Below, in pieces: positions 25,334 through 33,212 of a stretch of DNA of 64,000 bases. Positions within the stretch are counted from its first letter, which is position 1, and the number at the start of each line of letters is the position of its first letter. The position numbers and the translations under genes are program-made. The notes under the pieces are model-generated. The model worked only from the letters and a program-made list of their open reading frames with translations, had not been told where the DNA came from and did not search any database. The DNA is from Paracoccaceae bacterium (GTDB lineage Bacteria > Pseudomonadota > Alphaproteobacteria > Rhodobacterales > Rhodobacteraceae): assembly GCA_030697175.1 (NCBI GenBank), contig JAUYQR010000005.1, positions 303,157-367,156 on the forward strand, in the 5' to 3' direction.

Positions 25334-27080
25334 GGTACTTGCTGCGGATCACCGTTGCAGCCTTTTTTGGCGCTGCCTCACTCGACAGTTCTTCGGCTCG
25401 CCTGTCAAGGTTCACCCCGATCAACTGTCGGGCAGCCCAAGCATACACTGTGGCATCAAGGGTTTCAGCGCGCTTGCCCTTGATCCTCTCGAACCGGGCT
25501 TGCGGCACACCTCGCGCGTAGCGGACCACTTTCCTTTCGCTGGCCAACTGTTCGAAGAACACCGGTTCCAGCGCATCACCGAACCGGACGCCCATTCCCC
25601 GTGCCAGGCGGGCGAACAACTGTGACTTCACCGCGTCCGACCCCACCAGCCAAAGCAACTGCCCCTTGGTGCCAGACTTTTGCAGGAACGGTCTGGAAAA
25701 GCCCGGCACCCCTTTGATCGAGACCACCCGGCGACCGAACCGCGGCCGGGTAAAGCTGTTGACGATCTCGGTATGCCCGCCGTCCCCGGAGTCGATGCAA
25801 GCCGCGTCGATCCGAATGGTGCCGCCGTTCGGATGCTTCCAAACTTCCTTTAGCAAAGAGTCGAGATCCTGCCAAACCGCTTCGCCGTCGATCGGCCCCC
25901 AGAACACCCGATGATCTAGCGCCAGAATGTCGCTGCGACCGTGGCCCATGATCACGGCTTCTAGCCGGTCATCCTGACAGTCTACGCCTAGGGTCAGAAA
26001 CAGAACGTCTTCGGGCAGCGCGGCCAAGCTGAACGGCTCACGGCGCCCGAGCAATTCGTGTTCGTTTAGGTCTTCGGCTCCACTCGACCACGGTTCGCCA
26101 AGCACAAGGTTTGTGAATGTCTGAAGGGTCTCAGGGCTTTTCTTCGCTTCCAGGAATTCGGCCGCCAGCTTACCCCACCGGGCGTTGAAATGCGGGCTGA
26201 CAAGCGCGTTAATCTTGAACCCCGCATGGCCTTTCACATCGGGCCCCGTTGCGCGCCACCGGCCTTTCGCGACCATGGCAGGCTTTTGCGCCTCGGTCAC
26301 AACGCAGCCGTTGTTAGGGCAAACCCAATGCGCCGCGTCCGGATCACCTTCAGGCCACCGGATATCGGCCCATTTAATTTCTGCGAAGTCTCCGCATGAG
26401 GGGCACGGGCATTCGTAAATGCGCTTATCCGACTTGTCATAAAGACGGGTTGCCGGGCCATAGTCGAAGACGGGAGTCGATCCTGCCACGATTTTTCTAT
26501 CCCTAAAGGTCAAGGTCCGCATCGTGGCTAGTTCGATAGGGTCCCCTTCCTGCGACACTTCGAAGCCGTCGATCTCGTCTAGGATCAGAATTTTGGCGGT
26601 ATGGCGTCTCAGGTTTCGCGGGCTTTTGGCTGCCACGAATTTCAGAGATCCGCCGCTGAATCGTCGATTGAGCATGGTCGAACGGCCGGACTCGTCGGCT
26701 TCCGTCGAAAGCAGACCGCGCAAGTTTGGCGATGCTTCGAACACGGCTTCGAGATCCACCGCAAAGTCTCTCGCATCGTCCGCGGTCGGCTGGACTGCCA
26801 AGATCGGCGCGGGACTGTTCGCAACCTGACTCGCGATGATGCCGGAAAGAAGGGCTGTATAGCCAATGCGGGCTGATTTAAGGACCGTGACTTGCTCGAT
26901 TCCAGGATCATCGAGGGCTTCACAGATGCCCTTTTGATAGGCCCAAAGCTTCATTTTGCCGGGCAGCGCGGACGCGGCTTGCGGAAGATATACGTTGCTT
27001 TCAATCCACTTCGCTAGCGGCACATCCGCCGGCGGGCGAAGGGCCAGCATTGCCTTTCGGCGAATTGCTTCAATCCCCAT
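25323..27080 (-). CDS. Terminase large subunit (lambda GpA family)
   Basis: The 585-residue protein has the GpA architecture: an atypical Walker A (VLKSARIGYTALL, about residue 69), Walker B ILILDEID (about 168), a zinc-finger-like CPCPSC...C...C segment (about 218-255) and a nuclease domain with LGVDCQDDRLE and IDAACIDSGDG acidic sites. It would cut and translocate island DNA into proheads. The ATG at 27080 overlaps the small-subunit stop by 11 bp. A GpA/Nu1 pair implies cos-type packaging rather than headful. Confidence 0.92.
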   Translation of the reverse strand: MGIEAIRRKAMLALRPPADVPLAKWIESNVYLPQAASALPGKMKLWAYQKGICEALDDPGIEQVTVLKSARIGYTALLSGIIASQVANSPAPILAVQPTADDARDFAVDLEAVFEASPNLRGLLSTEADESGRSTMLNRRFSGGSLKFVAAKSPRNLRRHTAKILILDEIDGFEVSQEGDPIELATMRTLTFRDRKIVAGSTPVFDYGPATRLYDKSDKRIYECPCPSCGDFAEIKWADIRWPEGDPDAAHWVCPNNGCVVTEAQKPAMVAKGRWRATGPDVKGHAGFKINALVSPHFNARWGKLAAEFLEAKKSPETLQTFTNLVLGEPWSSGAEDLNEHELLGRREPFSLAALPEDVLFLTLGVDCQDDRLEAVIMGHGRSDILALDHRVFWGPIDGEAVWQDLDSLLKEVWKHPNGGTIRIDAACIDSGDGGHTEIVNSFTRPRFGRRVVSIKGVPGFSRPFLQKSGTKGQLLWLVGSDAVKSQLFARLARGMGVRFGDALEPVFFEQLASERKVVRYARGVPQARFERIKGKRAETLDATVYAWAARQLIGVNLDRRAEELSSEAAPKKAATVIRSKYLDG

Positions 27081-27609
27081 TTGCCAGCCCCTCAAGTGCC
27101 GCTTTGATCTCGGCCCCAATCTCCGCCACATCATGCGCGCCAAGGTGAGGCAGTTTCGACCCAATGCGAGACGGGACCGCTAGCAGCGCGGCGCGAACGT
27201 CCCGCAACACGTTTTCCCACTCTTTCACCACGTCAGCGGTACTGACCATTTCACCGCGCGATGCGGCGTTGTTGATTGCCAGCTTGTCGGCCTGTTCCCG
27301 TGCCAAGCGAAGCTTCTCAGCCTTCAGTTCATCGGTGACCGGCCCGGCCTTACCGCCTAGCTTCGCCCCGTCTCTCAGCCGTGACAGGTAGTTTTGCAGC
27401 GACTTGCGAACATCGAACCGGCCGCGACTGGACCGCACCATTACCCCGTCGCGGGCAAGCTGCCTCATACGTGCCGCCGTGAGTCCCAAGAACACCGAAA
27501 GTTCAGGCTCGGTCATAGTCTCTGAGATGCCCGGTTGCTCGACAGTGGGCTTCTCTGTCTGTTGCACCATCGGTCCAAGCAGATCGGCCAATTCTGGATA
27601 AGTCAACAT
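27070..27609 (-). CDS. Terminase small subunit (Nu1-like)
   Basis: The 179-residue protein has a winged-helix DNA-binding segment (TEPELSVFLGLTAARMRQLARDGVMVRSSRGRFDVRKSLQNYL, about 31-75) followed by a long helix rich in Lys/Arg/Glu. This is the layout of phage DNA-packaging protein Nu1. The subunit recognises cos on its own genome and recruits TerL. In satellites TerS decides which DNA is packaged. The repeat array just upstream (27782-27994) is a candidate binding site. Confidence 0.85.
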   Translation of the reverse strand: MLTYPELADLLGPMVQQTEKPTVEQPGISETMTEPELSVFLGLTAARMRQLARDGVMVRSSRGRFDVRKSLQNYLSRLRDGAKLGGKAGPVTDELKAEKLRLAREQADKLAINNAASRGEMVSTADVVKEWENVLRDVRAALLAVPSRIGSKLPHLGAHDVAEIGAEIKAALEGLANGD

Positions 27610-27781
27610 GTCTTACCTATTGGATGCTTGATCGAAATTTTTCTGTAGGGCGTTTTGAATCGCGGTCTGCGTCCCCCGCGATGGCACCGCCCCGACAGGG
27701 ACCCACCTATAAACGATGATTGAACCTGACCCATCTGCCCGCCCATGCGCCAAGGGTCGCAACTGAAGGCGGCTGCCCCCA

Positions 27782-27994
27782 CTGACCCCACTGACCCCAG
27801 ATTCCCTATATTACCTCCTGAAGAGCGGGGTATATGGATACCGTGCCGTGAGGCGCTGTATTGTCTACCGTGTAGTCTTTTGGTGTTATATGGGGTCAGT
27901 GGGGTCAGCCTTACCGTAACCAACTGAAAAGTTGTGACAAAACGCCTGACCCCATGTGCGTTCCGTGGGGTCAGCGTGGGGTCAGTGGGGTCAG
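27782..27994. repeat. GGGGTCAG repeat array around an AT-rich core (candidate cos or replication origin)
   Basis: An 18-mer CTGACCCCACTGACCCCA at 27782-27799 is repeated in exact inverted form at 27891-27908 and again at 27977-27994. Single GGGGTCAG/CTGACCCC copies lie at 27946-27953 and 27967-27974. The 91 bp between the first pair is AT-rich. The array fills the 433-bp gap between terS and the primase/helicase gene. Iteron-like spacing (9 bp) fits an origin; position directly before a Nu1-type terS also fits a cosB-like packaging site. Confidence 0.7.
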
Positions 27995-28042
27995 TTTTCG
28001 CGGCTTCCCGGTCGTTTGTATTCGATGATTGATCCTGAGCCA

Positions 28043-30136
28043 TCATTGCGGCACCCATGCCTTCCCGATCTCGGTATGCTTGCGGGTCCAGCCCAGCAAT
28101 TTCAGGATGCTTGCAGCATCGCGAGAACTCTTGCCCGGCTGCCTTTCCAGCGGAATTCCTAGCTGGGTCAGCACTTCCGAAACCGTGACCCGATCTCTCG
28201 GCAGTCGCTCCAAAGTGTCATCCCCATCGAGAAATCCTTTGATCTGCGCTTCCCAAGGATGTTCTTCGCGGGCCGACTCCTGTTCGATGGTGGCCTGCCG
28301 TTCCATTTCCGGGGTCAGGTGCCACGTCTCACCCGCATTAAAGGCTGCCAAGGCTTGTGCGAATAGCTGTTCCCGATCGGCCGCAAGCGACTCCGTGTCG
28401 ATCTTCGCGCCGCACGTCACGGGCCAGAAGCGCCGCCCGCCGCTCGCATCCTTCAGAAAGGCGGTTTCATTGGTCGTCCCGATAAACACGCATTGCCGCG
28501 GTAAAACGTCAGCCCGTCGCGCATAAGGTGCCCGGATCTCATCGGTCGAACGGCTCAGGAAGGCTTTCAGGTCTTCTGCCTCTGCCTTCCGCGACGGGGC
28601 AAGTTCGGCAAGTTCGACCAGCCAATGCCCCTTCAGATACAACCCGGCTTCCTTTGCCCCGTCGCGGATTGACGGCATGTTGTCGCCTGCCCATGCGCCG
28701 CCAAGGATTTGACATGCGGTCGATTTGCCGATGCCCTGAGACCCGCCCAAGACCAGGACGTGATCATGCTTGCAGCCGGGCTGCATCACCCGCGCCACCA
28801 TGGCCACCAGGAAGGCCCTGCCAACTGCCCGGCTGTAGGGCGTGGCCTCTGCCCCCATGTAGGCTGAAAGCCATGTATCTAGGCGGGGTCTGCCATCATG
28901 GGGCGGCAACTGGGCAAGCCAATCCCGCACCGGATGATAGCGGTTCAGTTCGGCAACGGTCCTGACAGCACCGGCTGTAAGTTCTGCCCCGACGTTGTGC
29001 ATGCCAGCCTGTTCAATGGCCACGCGGATCAGGTCAAGGTCAGCATCGTTGATCGGCCCGGCCCGCCATTCGGGTTGCCCGGTCATCTCATTCTTGCGGA
29101 TCGAGTAGCCTTGATCCCGGTTCACCTTTTTCAGCATAAGGATCGCATTGTGCAGGGTCGGCTTAGGATCACCGTTCCTTGCCAGCATGATCCCGATTTT
29201 GGGCTTCGCCGGTTCGGGCAGCGCGGGCAGGTCGTCGAATTCATAGACCGGTTCGGGCGGCGTCCAGCCGTTTTCCTTGGCGATATGAAACAGCGTGCCG
29301 ATTCCAATGCCCGAACGCCTGAAGCTTTTCCACTTGTCCCGATGCTCGCGTGCCTTGAATCGTTTGTCTTGTTTTGACCAATCGCACCAGGTGGCGAAGC
29401 CGTCGTCAGACCCGCCTGCAGCACTGTGCAGGGCCATGCCGATTTCCCGCCATGTGTCATAGTCTGCCCCGTCGCCGGGGATCGCTTCTAAGGCGCTGCG
29501 GATGCGTGGCCAGTCGGGTTCGGAAGTATCGCATTCGACTTCCGGCAAGGGGTCTTGATGGAAGTGCAGAGTCGGGCCGATGCCAAGGCCGACTAGGTCA
29601 AAGTTGATCGGGCGTTCCCAGCGGTAGGGCTGCCCGGTGTCGGGATGGATCGAAGGGGGCAGCACGGCTTGCTTGCCGGTCCCGAAAAGTTCGATTTCCC
29701 ATGCCAACCGGCCATTGCTCAAGCGGTCCTTTGACTTGGCCAGCCTCTCGGATCGAAGCGGGGTCGAACTGAAAAAGTAGAAGTGTCGCCCGCTGCCTGA
29801 CCCGCTAATTGCACTCGGCAGTTTGTCCAGGGTTGGCACAAGCCGCCTGATCTTGGCCCATGCCTCTGCAGCCGCCTCAGGCTTGCGAATGTCGAGATCC
29901 AAGAGGTGCAGGTAACCAGCCGGGGTCAGTGACGGTTCCCCAAGGCGGACTCCCACATTCGCGCCGGGGCTGTACTCCCGTTCCAGGTCTGCCCGCGTGG
30001 CCCGTGCGGCTTCAGACCAGCCGTCTGCAATCGGTCGCTTTTGGCGCGCATGCAGCCAATGCAGGGCAGCGCCGATCTCTAGAAGGTCGGCCAGATGTTG
30101 CCCGATTGGGGAGTCTTGTGCTATGTCTGTTGTCAT
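28043..30136 (-). CDS. Bifunctional primase / VapE-like replicative helicase
   Basis: The 697-residue protein combines an N-terminal prim-pol-type domain (about 25-190; LLDLDIRKP and GSGSGRHFYFF motifs), a PriCT_2 helical domain (about 210-280; WPRIRSALEAIPGD...YDTWREIGMALH) and a SF3/AAA+ VapE-like helicase with Walker A GGSQGIGKST, WLVELAEL and FIGTTNE (about 440-600). It would initiate and drive island replication. The ATG at 30136 is favoured over a TTG 63 bp upstream. VapE-type primase-helicases are widespread in phage satellites and some prophages. Confidence 0.87.
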   Translation of the reverse strand: MTTDIAQDSPIGQHLADLLEIGAALHWLHARQKRPIADGWSEAARATRADLEREYSPGANVGVRLGEPSLTPAGYLHLLDLDIRKPEAAAEAWAKIRRLVPTLDKLPSAISGSGSGRHFYFFSSTPLRSERLAKSKDRLSNGRLAWEIELFGTGKQAVLPPSIHPDTGQPYRWERPINFDLVGLGIGPTLHFHQDPLPEVECDTSEPDWPRIRSALEAIPGDGADYDTWREIGMALHSAAGGSDDGFATWCDWSKQDKRFKAREHRDKWKSFRRSGIGIGTLFHIAKENGWTPPEPVYEFDDLPALPEPAKPKIGIMLARNGDPKPTLHNAILMLKKVNRDQGYSIRKNEMTGQPEWRAGPINDADLDLIRVAIEQAGMHNVGAELTAGAVRTVAELNRYHPVRDWLAQLPPHDGRPRLDTWLSAYMGAEATPYSRAVGRAFLVAMVARVMQPGCKHDHVLVLGGSQGIGKSTACQILGGAWAGDNMPSIRDGAKEAGLYLKGHWLVELAELAPSRKAEAEDLKAFLSRSTDEIRAPYARRADVLPRQCVFIGTTNETAFLKDASGGRRFWPVTCGAKIDTESLAADREQLFAQALAAFNAGETWHLTPEMERQATIEQESAREEHPWEAQIKGFLDGDDTLERLPRDRVTVSEVLTQLGIPLERQPGKSSRDAASILKLLGWTRKHTEIGKAWVPQ

Positions 30137-30209
30137 CTTGTGCGCTTCCGACAGCCGTTCCCGTTCCAGCGGGGCGGCTGTTCCTTTTCTGGGTTTCAAT
30201 CACCCCGGA

Positions 30210-30271
30210 AGGTTTGACAAACGCGGGAATTTTCCTTGTTTTTCAATGGAAGGAATGAGGTAGGTTTGACA
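30210..30271 (+). repeat. Two direct AGGTTTGACA repeats next to attR
   Basis: Copies at 30210-30219 and 30262-30271 are 52 bp apart, in the interval between the primase/helicase start and attR. They match the pair beside attL and are probable integrase or excisionase arm sites. Confidence 0.55.
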
Positions 30272-30304
30272 GGGTAAGCCGTTGATTTTGCTGACCCGTG
30301 CCAG

Positions 30305-30321
30305 TCCCTCTCTGTCCGCCA
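30305..30321 (+). repeat. attR core: 17-bp direct repeat of the tRNA-Ser 3' end
   Basis: The sequence is identical to the last 17 bases of tRNA-Ser (18532-18548) and marks the far end of the island. Bases on either side differ, so the repeat length is exactly 17 bp. Confidence 0.92.
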
Positions 30322-30357
30322 ACATCTCATCCAGTATGTTGATCTAGAACGGAAGAA

Positions 30358-30691
30358 ATGGCGGACCTTTCCACGCCCCACATTCCCTGCCACATTTCTC
30401 CAGATGTGACGCCGCTTTCGTCTGGCGGGCAGGGACTGACCAAGCAGACCAAGCCAACCACCATTTCCGAAGCGTTCGCCATCTGGACCGCGCTGGATGC
30501 GCAGCTTGGAGGAACGAAAGAACGGCCTGGAGGAGCAGAAGCGCCATCTGACAGACACCGCAGAGGATCTTCGCACGCGTCTCGACAACTCCGAGGACCG
30601 TGTTCAGGCACTCCGAAGCGACCCAAGTCCGAGAGGTTTCTGGAAACGCCACTTCGGTCAAGCGGACCTGCGGCAACCCTGCTTCGACTGA
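30358..30691 (+). pseudogene. Possible frameshifted remnant of a coiled-coil protein
   Basis: No intact gene is convincing here. One plus frame reads KPTTISEAFAIWTALDAQL up to about 30505. The next frame continues with a strongly helical, coiled-coil-like EERKNGLEEQKRHLTD...RLDNSEDRVQALRSD and GFWKRHFGQ, a plausible protein C terminus. Joining them needs a one-base shift. The family is not recognised, and chance open frames in high-GC DNA remain possible. It lies directly outside attR, so it belongs to the chromosome. Confidence 0.3.
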
Positions 30692-30870
30692 TGCAGAAAG
30701 AGCCGGAAGTGGTGAAGGGCGCTCTCCTTTCCTAACCAATCTCAGAATGGACACGGGCCTTGCAGACGTTCAGGAGCGTTCATGGTTCAAGACAGCTCAT
30801 CGTAACCTGTCTTTAACAGGGTGTGGGTAATTTGCCTGCGAGCGTTTTCCCATTTCCTTGAGGTTCTGCA

Positions 30871-31484
30871 GTGTCACTGATCAGCGCAAAGTTGAACAGC
30901 TCCGCCTCTGTTGCCTTGAAATTGCTGACCGACGCAGCAACTCGACCTGCCAATAATACATCATTGGCAAATACGACTGGGAGAGTGACTGGGCAAATCG
31001 GTGTTGCAGCAGTCAGTCCTTCTTCACATTCGAATGGTGTCAGGATTATTTTAAGCCTAGAGGCTGCTCAAGAAGTTTATGGCGCAGATTCATTTCTGGC
31101 CCAAACAGCGCGCGGCCCCAAACAGCGCGCGGCAGGGCGGATCAGATCGAAATCTCGACGACTGTCATCCCGTCGGACAAGGATGGGTTCAAATCCAGTG
31201 TTCTTGCGTTCCTGAGCGAAAACATGAAAAAAGACGCGGGCGTCATGATGGCGCTAAGGTCCGGTCAGGTGACGGTCCAGACCGTAGATGAAGTGCCGGA
31301 ACTCAATATCCAACCCTATGTTTCATTTGAAATGTACAAGGACGGGAACCATCTTGGGGGGGGCAGCTTTGGACCCGATGGAACTAACCTTGATCTGTAC
31401 GAAGAATTGGGAAAGACCAGGGGGCAGGCATTTGGAAGTCTCGGTAATTCGCAGTTCCTTGCATACTGGCCAGAATCGGTCTGA
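30871..31484 (+). pseudogene. Unknown gene split by a 17-bp tandem duplication
   Basis: Two adjacent open frames (from GTG 30871 and through 31484) join into one 198-residue protein if one copy of the 17-bp tandem repeat at 31100-31133 is removed. The join reads LAQTARGRADQIEISTTV without a stop. The N-terminal part is Ala/Ser/Asn-rich (VALKLLTDAATRPANNTSLA); the C-terminal part contains YVSFEMYKDGNHLGGGSFGP. No family is recognised. TTGAGG lies before the GTG. The lesion could be recent decay or a reversible slippage switch. Confidence 0.6.
31100..31133 (+). repeat. Exact 17-bp tandem duplication causing a frameshift
   Basis: CCCAAACAGCGCGCGGC occurs twice without spacer (31100-31116, 31117-31133). 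Seventeen is not divisible by three, so two copies break and one copy restores the reading frame of the surrounding gene. Confidence 0.95.
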
Positions 31485-31712
31485 TTCTATCAGTTCTGCG
31501 TCGTGCCAATTATGATAAAGGGCAGTTAGTGTAATTTTGTGCAGTTACCGTGCGATTCCACCTCGGACTTGTTCCAGTGCCATCAGTACGGATAAAGTCT
31601 ACAGATAGGGAATTCGGGACACTGTGTCGTATTTCCAGAAACCTTATTAACTCGCCCTGTCAAGTGACATGATTTTGTAATGCCTGTATCGACCCAGCGG
31701 AATCTGCACAGG

Positions 31713-32456
31713 TTAAGCCGCTGATGCGAATGCCTCAGCGAGGGGTTTCATGTCCAGCGCCTGGTGTGGGCGTCGGTGGTTGTATAAGTTGATCCAGTCG
31801 CCGATGGCGCGGGTCGCATGCTGGATGCTGTCGAAGCGCTGGCGATGGATGCACTGCTCTTTCAGCGCCCGGATCATGCGCTCGACCATGCCGTTCTGCT
31901 GCGGGCAGTGGGGCGTGATGGACTCCTGCTTCAGCCCATAGCTGCGGACCAGGGCGGTGTAGCGGCGCGACGTGAAGACCAGGCCATTGTCGGACCTCAG
32001 AAGGAACTCGCGCGTGACCTTGCCCAAGGTGCCGAACCGGCTGATCAGAGCATGCTCCAAAGCGCTGGCTGCGGTCGTGGCCTTGCCGGAACGCGGCAGA
32101 TGCCAGCCCAGAAGCTCGCGCGTGTGGCTATCGATGACGAGGGCTAAGGTGGTCCAGCCGTCGCGTCCTGCCCAGACACGGCACGGGTCGATTGACCAGC
32201 GTTCTTTCGGCGCGGTCGCGACCGAGGGAACGGCCTCGATGCGGGGGCGCATGCCGATCGGGCGCTTGCGGACCTGCCAGCCTTTGATCTGGAAGATGCG
32301 CTGCAGCGTGTTCTTGTTGAAGCCCAAGAGCCACGCAACCGTGCGGCAGCCGAAGGATGGCTCCTTTTCGATCATCGCCTTGATCGGCTTGGCAAAGCGG
32401 GGATCGACCTTCGGCGGAGCCTTGGTCGGCTTGTAATAGCCCGTTCGCCGCGGCAC
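31713..32456 (-). CDS. IS3-family transposase OrfB (DDE integrase core), isolated
   Basis: The 247 residues from the GTG carry the rve-type DDE core: the first Asp in RWSIDPCRVWAGRDGW, the second in FLLRSDNGLVFTS, and the Glu in PQQNGMVERMIRALKEQ, followed by NLYNHRRPHQALDMKPLAEAF. The frame stays open upstream of the GTG to a stop at 32508-32510, reading LCAWFGVPRRTGYYKP as typical of IS3 OrfB. The partner orfA that should lie upstream on the same strand is absent. A different orfA fragment on the opposite strand abuts instead. The element is therefore probably an immobile remnant. Confidence 0.85.
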   Translation of the reverse strand: MPRRTGYYKPTKAPPKVDPRFAKPIKAMIEKEPSFGCRTVAWLLGFNKNTLQRIFQIKGWQVRKRPIGMRPRIEAVPSVATAPKERWSIDPCRVWAGRDGWTTLALVIDSHTRELLGWHLPRSGKATTAASALEHALISRFGTLGKVTREFLLRSDNGLVFTSRRYTALVRSYGLKQESITPHCPQQNGMVERMIRALKEQCIHRQRFDSIQHATRAIGDWINLYNHRRPHQALDMKPLAEAFASAA

Positions 32457-32536
32457 GCCGAACCAGGCGCAGAGTGGACCTGTCGCGGTTTGGTGCCGCT
32501 CGTTTGGTCACGTATGTGCAGCCAAGGTGATGAACC

Positions 32537-32680
32537 ATGGGCACAGGCAGAACGGCTGAATTTCGCAAGGATGCGGTGCGGATCGCACTGACCAGCGGGC
32601 TTTCGCGGCGTCAGGTTGCGGATGATCTGGGGGTTGGCTTGTCGACCCTGAACAAGTGGGTGAGCGCGCACCGCGATACG
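32537..32680 (+). pseudogene. 5' fragment of an IS3-type orfA
   Basis: Forty-eight residues (starting MGTGRTAEFRKDAVRIALTS and ending KWVSAHRDT) form the HTH_Tnp_1 helix-turn-helix of an IS3-family OrfA. Homology stops abruptly at about 32680, where the sequence becomes the reverse complement of a LysR gene. It faces away from the adjacent orfB, so at least one rearrangement or a second insertion is needed. Confidence 0.7.
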
Positions 32681-32794
32681 ATTGAGGGCCGTGGCGCTGA
32701 TGTCGAGGATTTCAGACGCTTTCCGGATCGAGCCGGCGCGGGCTTTGGTAACGATATCCTTGAACGGCGTTCGCCGCGCACGGGGAATTTCCAT
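32681..32794 (-). pseudogene. N-terminal fragment of a LysR-type regulator, truncated by the IS remnant
   Basis: The minus strand reads FKDIVTKARAGSIRKASEIL followed by DISATALNR, the winged-HTH start of a LysR protein. It closely resembles AVMRAGSIRKAADDMNITASALNRR in the intact regulator at 40404-41300. The frame ends at the junction with the orfA fragment. No continuation is seen beyond the IS remnants. Confidence 0.6.
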
Positions 32795-32873
32795 TCCAAC
32801 GGGCGTCTGGCTGGCGAGACTTGCTTTTGACCGCGGAAAGACCCTGTTCGACCGCGACCGGGCAAAAGACCGC

Positions 32874-33212
32874 TCAGACGAACTCGACCGGCCGTTCCCA
32901 CTGGATAAGGACCACGCACCCCGGATCGGACCAGACCCGATGTTCGGAGCCCGCCGGGTTGAAGATGATTGCGCCGGTGCCGTAGGTTCCGGCATCGTCG
33001 CTTTGCGTGCCGGTCAGGACCAGGATGGTTTCCAGCCCGAGATGGCGGTGCCGCGGCACCGAGGCGCCCGGGGCGTAGCGCAGCAGGGCCACGTCCGCAA
33101 AGCCCTGCCCCTGCCACAGATGGCAGATCTCGACGCCCTCGCGGAACGGCGTGAATGGCATGTCTTGCCAGCCCTGCGGCAGCAGCCCGGAAATGTTTTT
33201 GGGTTCAGACAT
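32874..33212 (-). CDS. Single-domain cupin (ChrR-like)
   Basis: The 112-residue protein is a small beta-barrel with cupin motif 1 around [23 protein letters not shown] (two His and a Glu as metal ligands) and motif 2 [17 protein letters not shown]. Such cupins bind a metal and act as minor enzymes or anti-sigma-like sensors. It is the last gene of the biuret-type operon, overlapping the preceding hydrolase gene by 8 bp. This suggests an accessory catalytic or sensing role; the substrate is unknown. Confidence 0.75.
   Translation of the reverse strand: MSEPKNISGLLPQGWQDMPFTPFREGVEICHLWQGQGFADVALLRYAPGASVPRHRHLGLETILVLTGTQSDDAGTYGTGAIIFNPAGSEHRVWSDPGCVVLIQWERPVEFV

Larger units (their letters stand above)
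18549..30321. mobile_element. Tail-less capsid-encoding satellite-like island (cf-PICI-like) in tRNA-Ser
   Basis: The element is about 11.8 kb between 17-bp direct repeats. Minus-strand order from the far end is: primase/helicase, repeat-rich gap, terS, terL, Cys-rich protein, unknown protein, portal, protease-capsid fusion, gpW, DUF2190, HTH/AlpA-like, integrase. Two small genes lie on the plus strand. There are genes for head building and DNA packaging but none for tail, tape measure, baseplate, holin or endolysin, nor a CI-like repressor. This is the gene set published for capsid-forming PICIs, which make their own small heads and borrow helper-phage tails. A decayed prophage is the alternative, but the genes look intact and the gene set selective. 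Confidence 0.75.

Noticed and set aside
27603..28058. 151-residue minus-strand frame upstream of the small terminase
   Set aside because: It translates the GGGGTCAG repeats into TDPTDPTLTP-type low complexity, with no domain or ribosome-binding site; the stretch is better explained as cos or origin DNA.
18459..30321. Ordinary complete prophage
   Set aside because: No tail, baseplate, tape-measure, lysis or repressor gene could be found in any frame, and the length between att repeats leaves no room for them.
32372..32995. 207-residue minus-strand frame spanning cupin, LysR fragment and IS edge
   Set aside because: Only the short LysR HTH part has homology; the rest is a shadow of the cupin gene or IS sequence.
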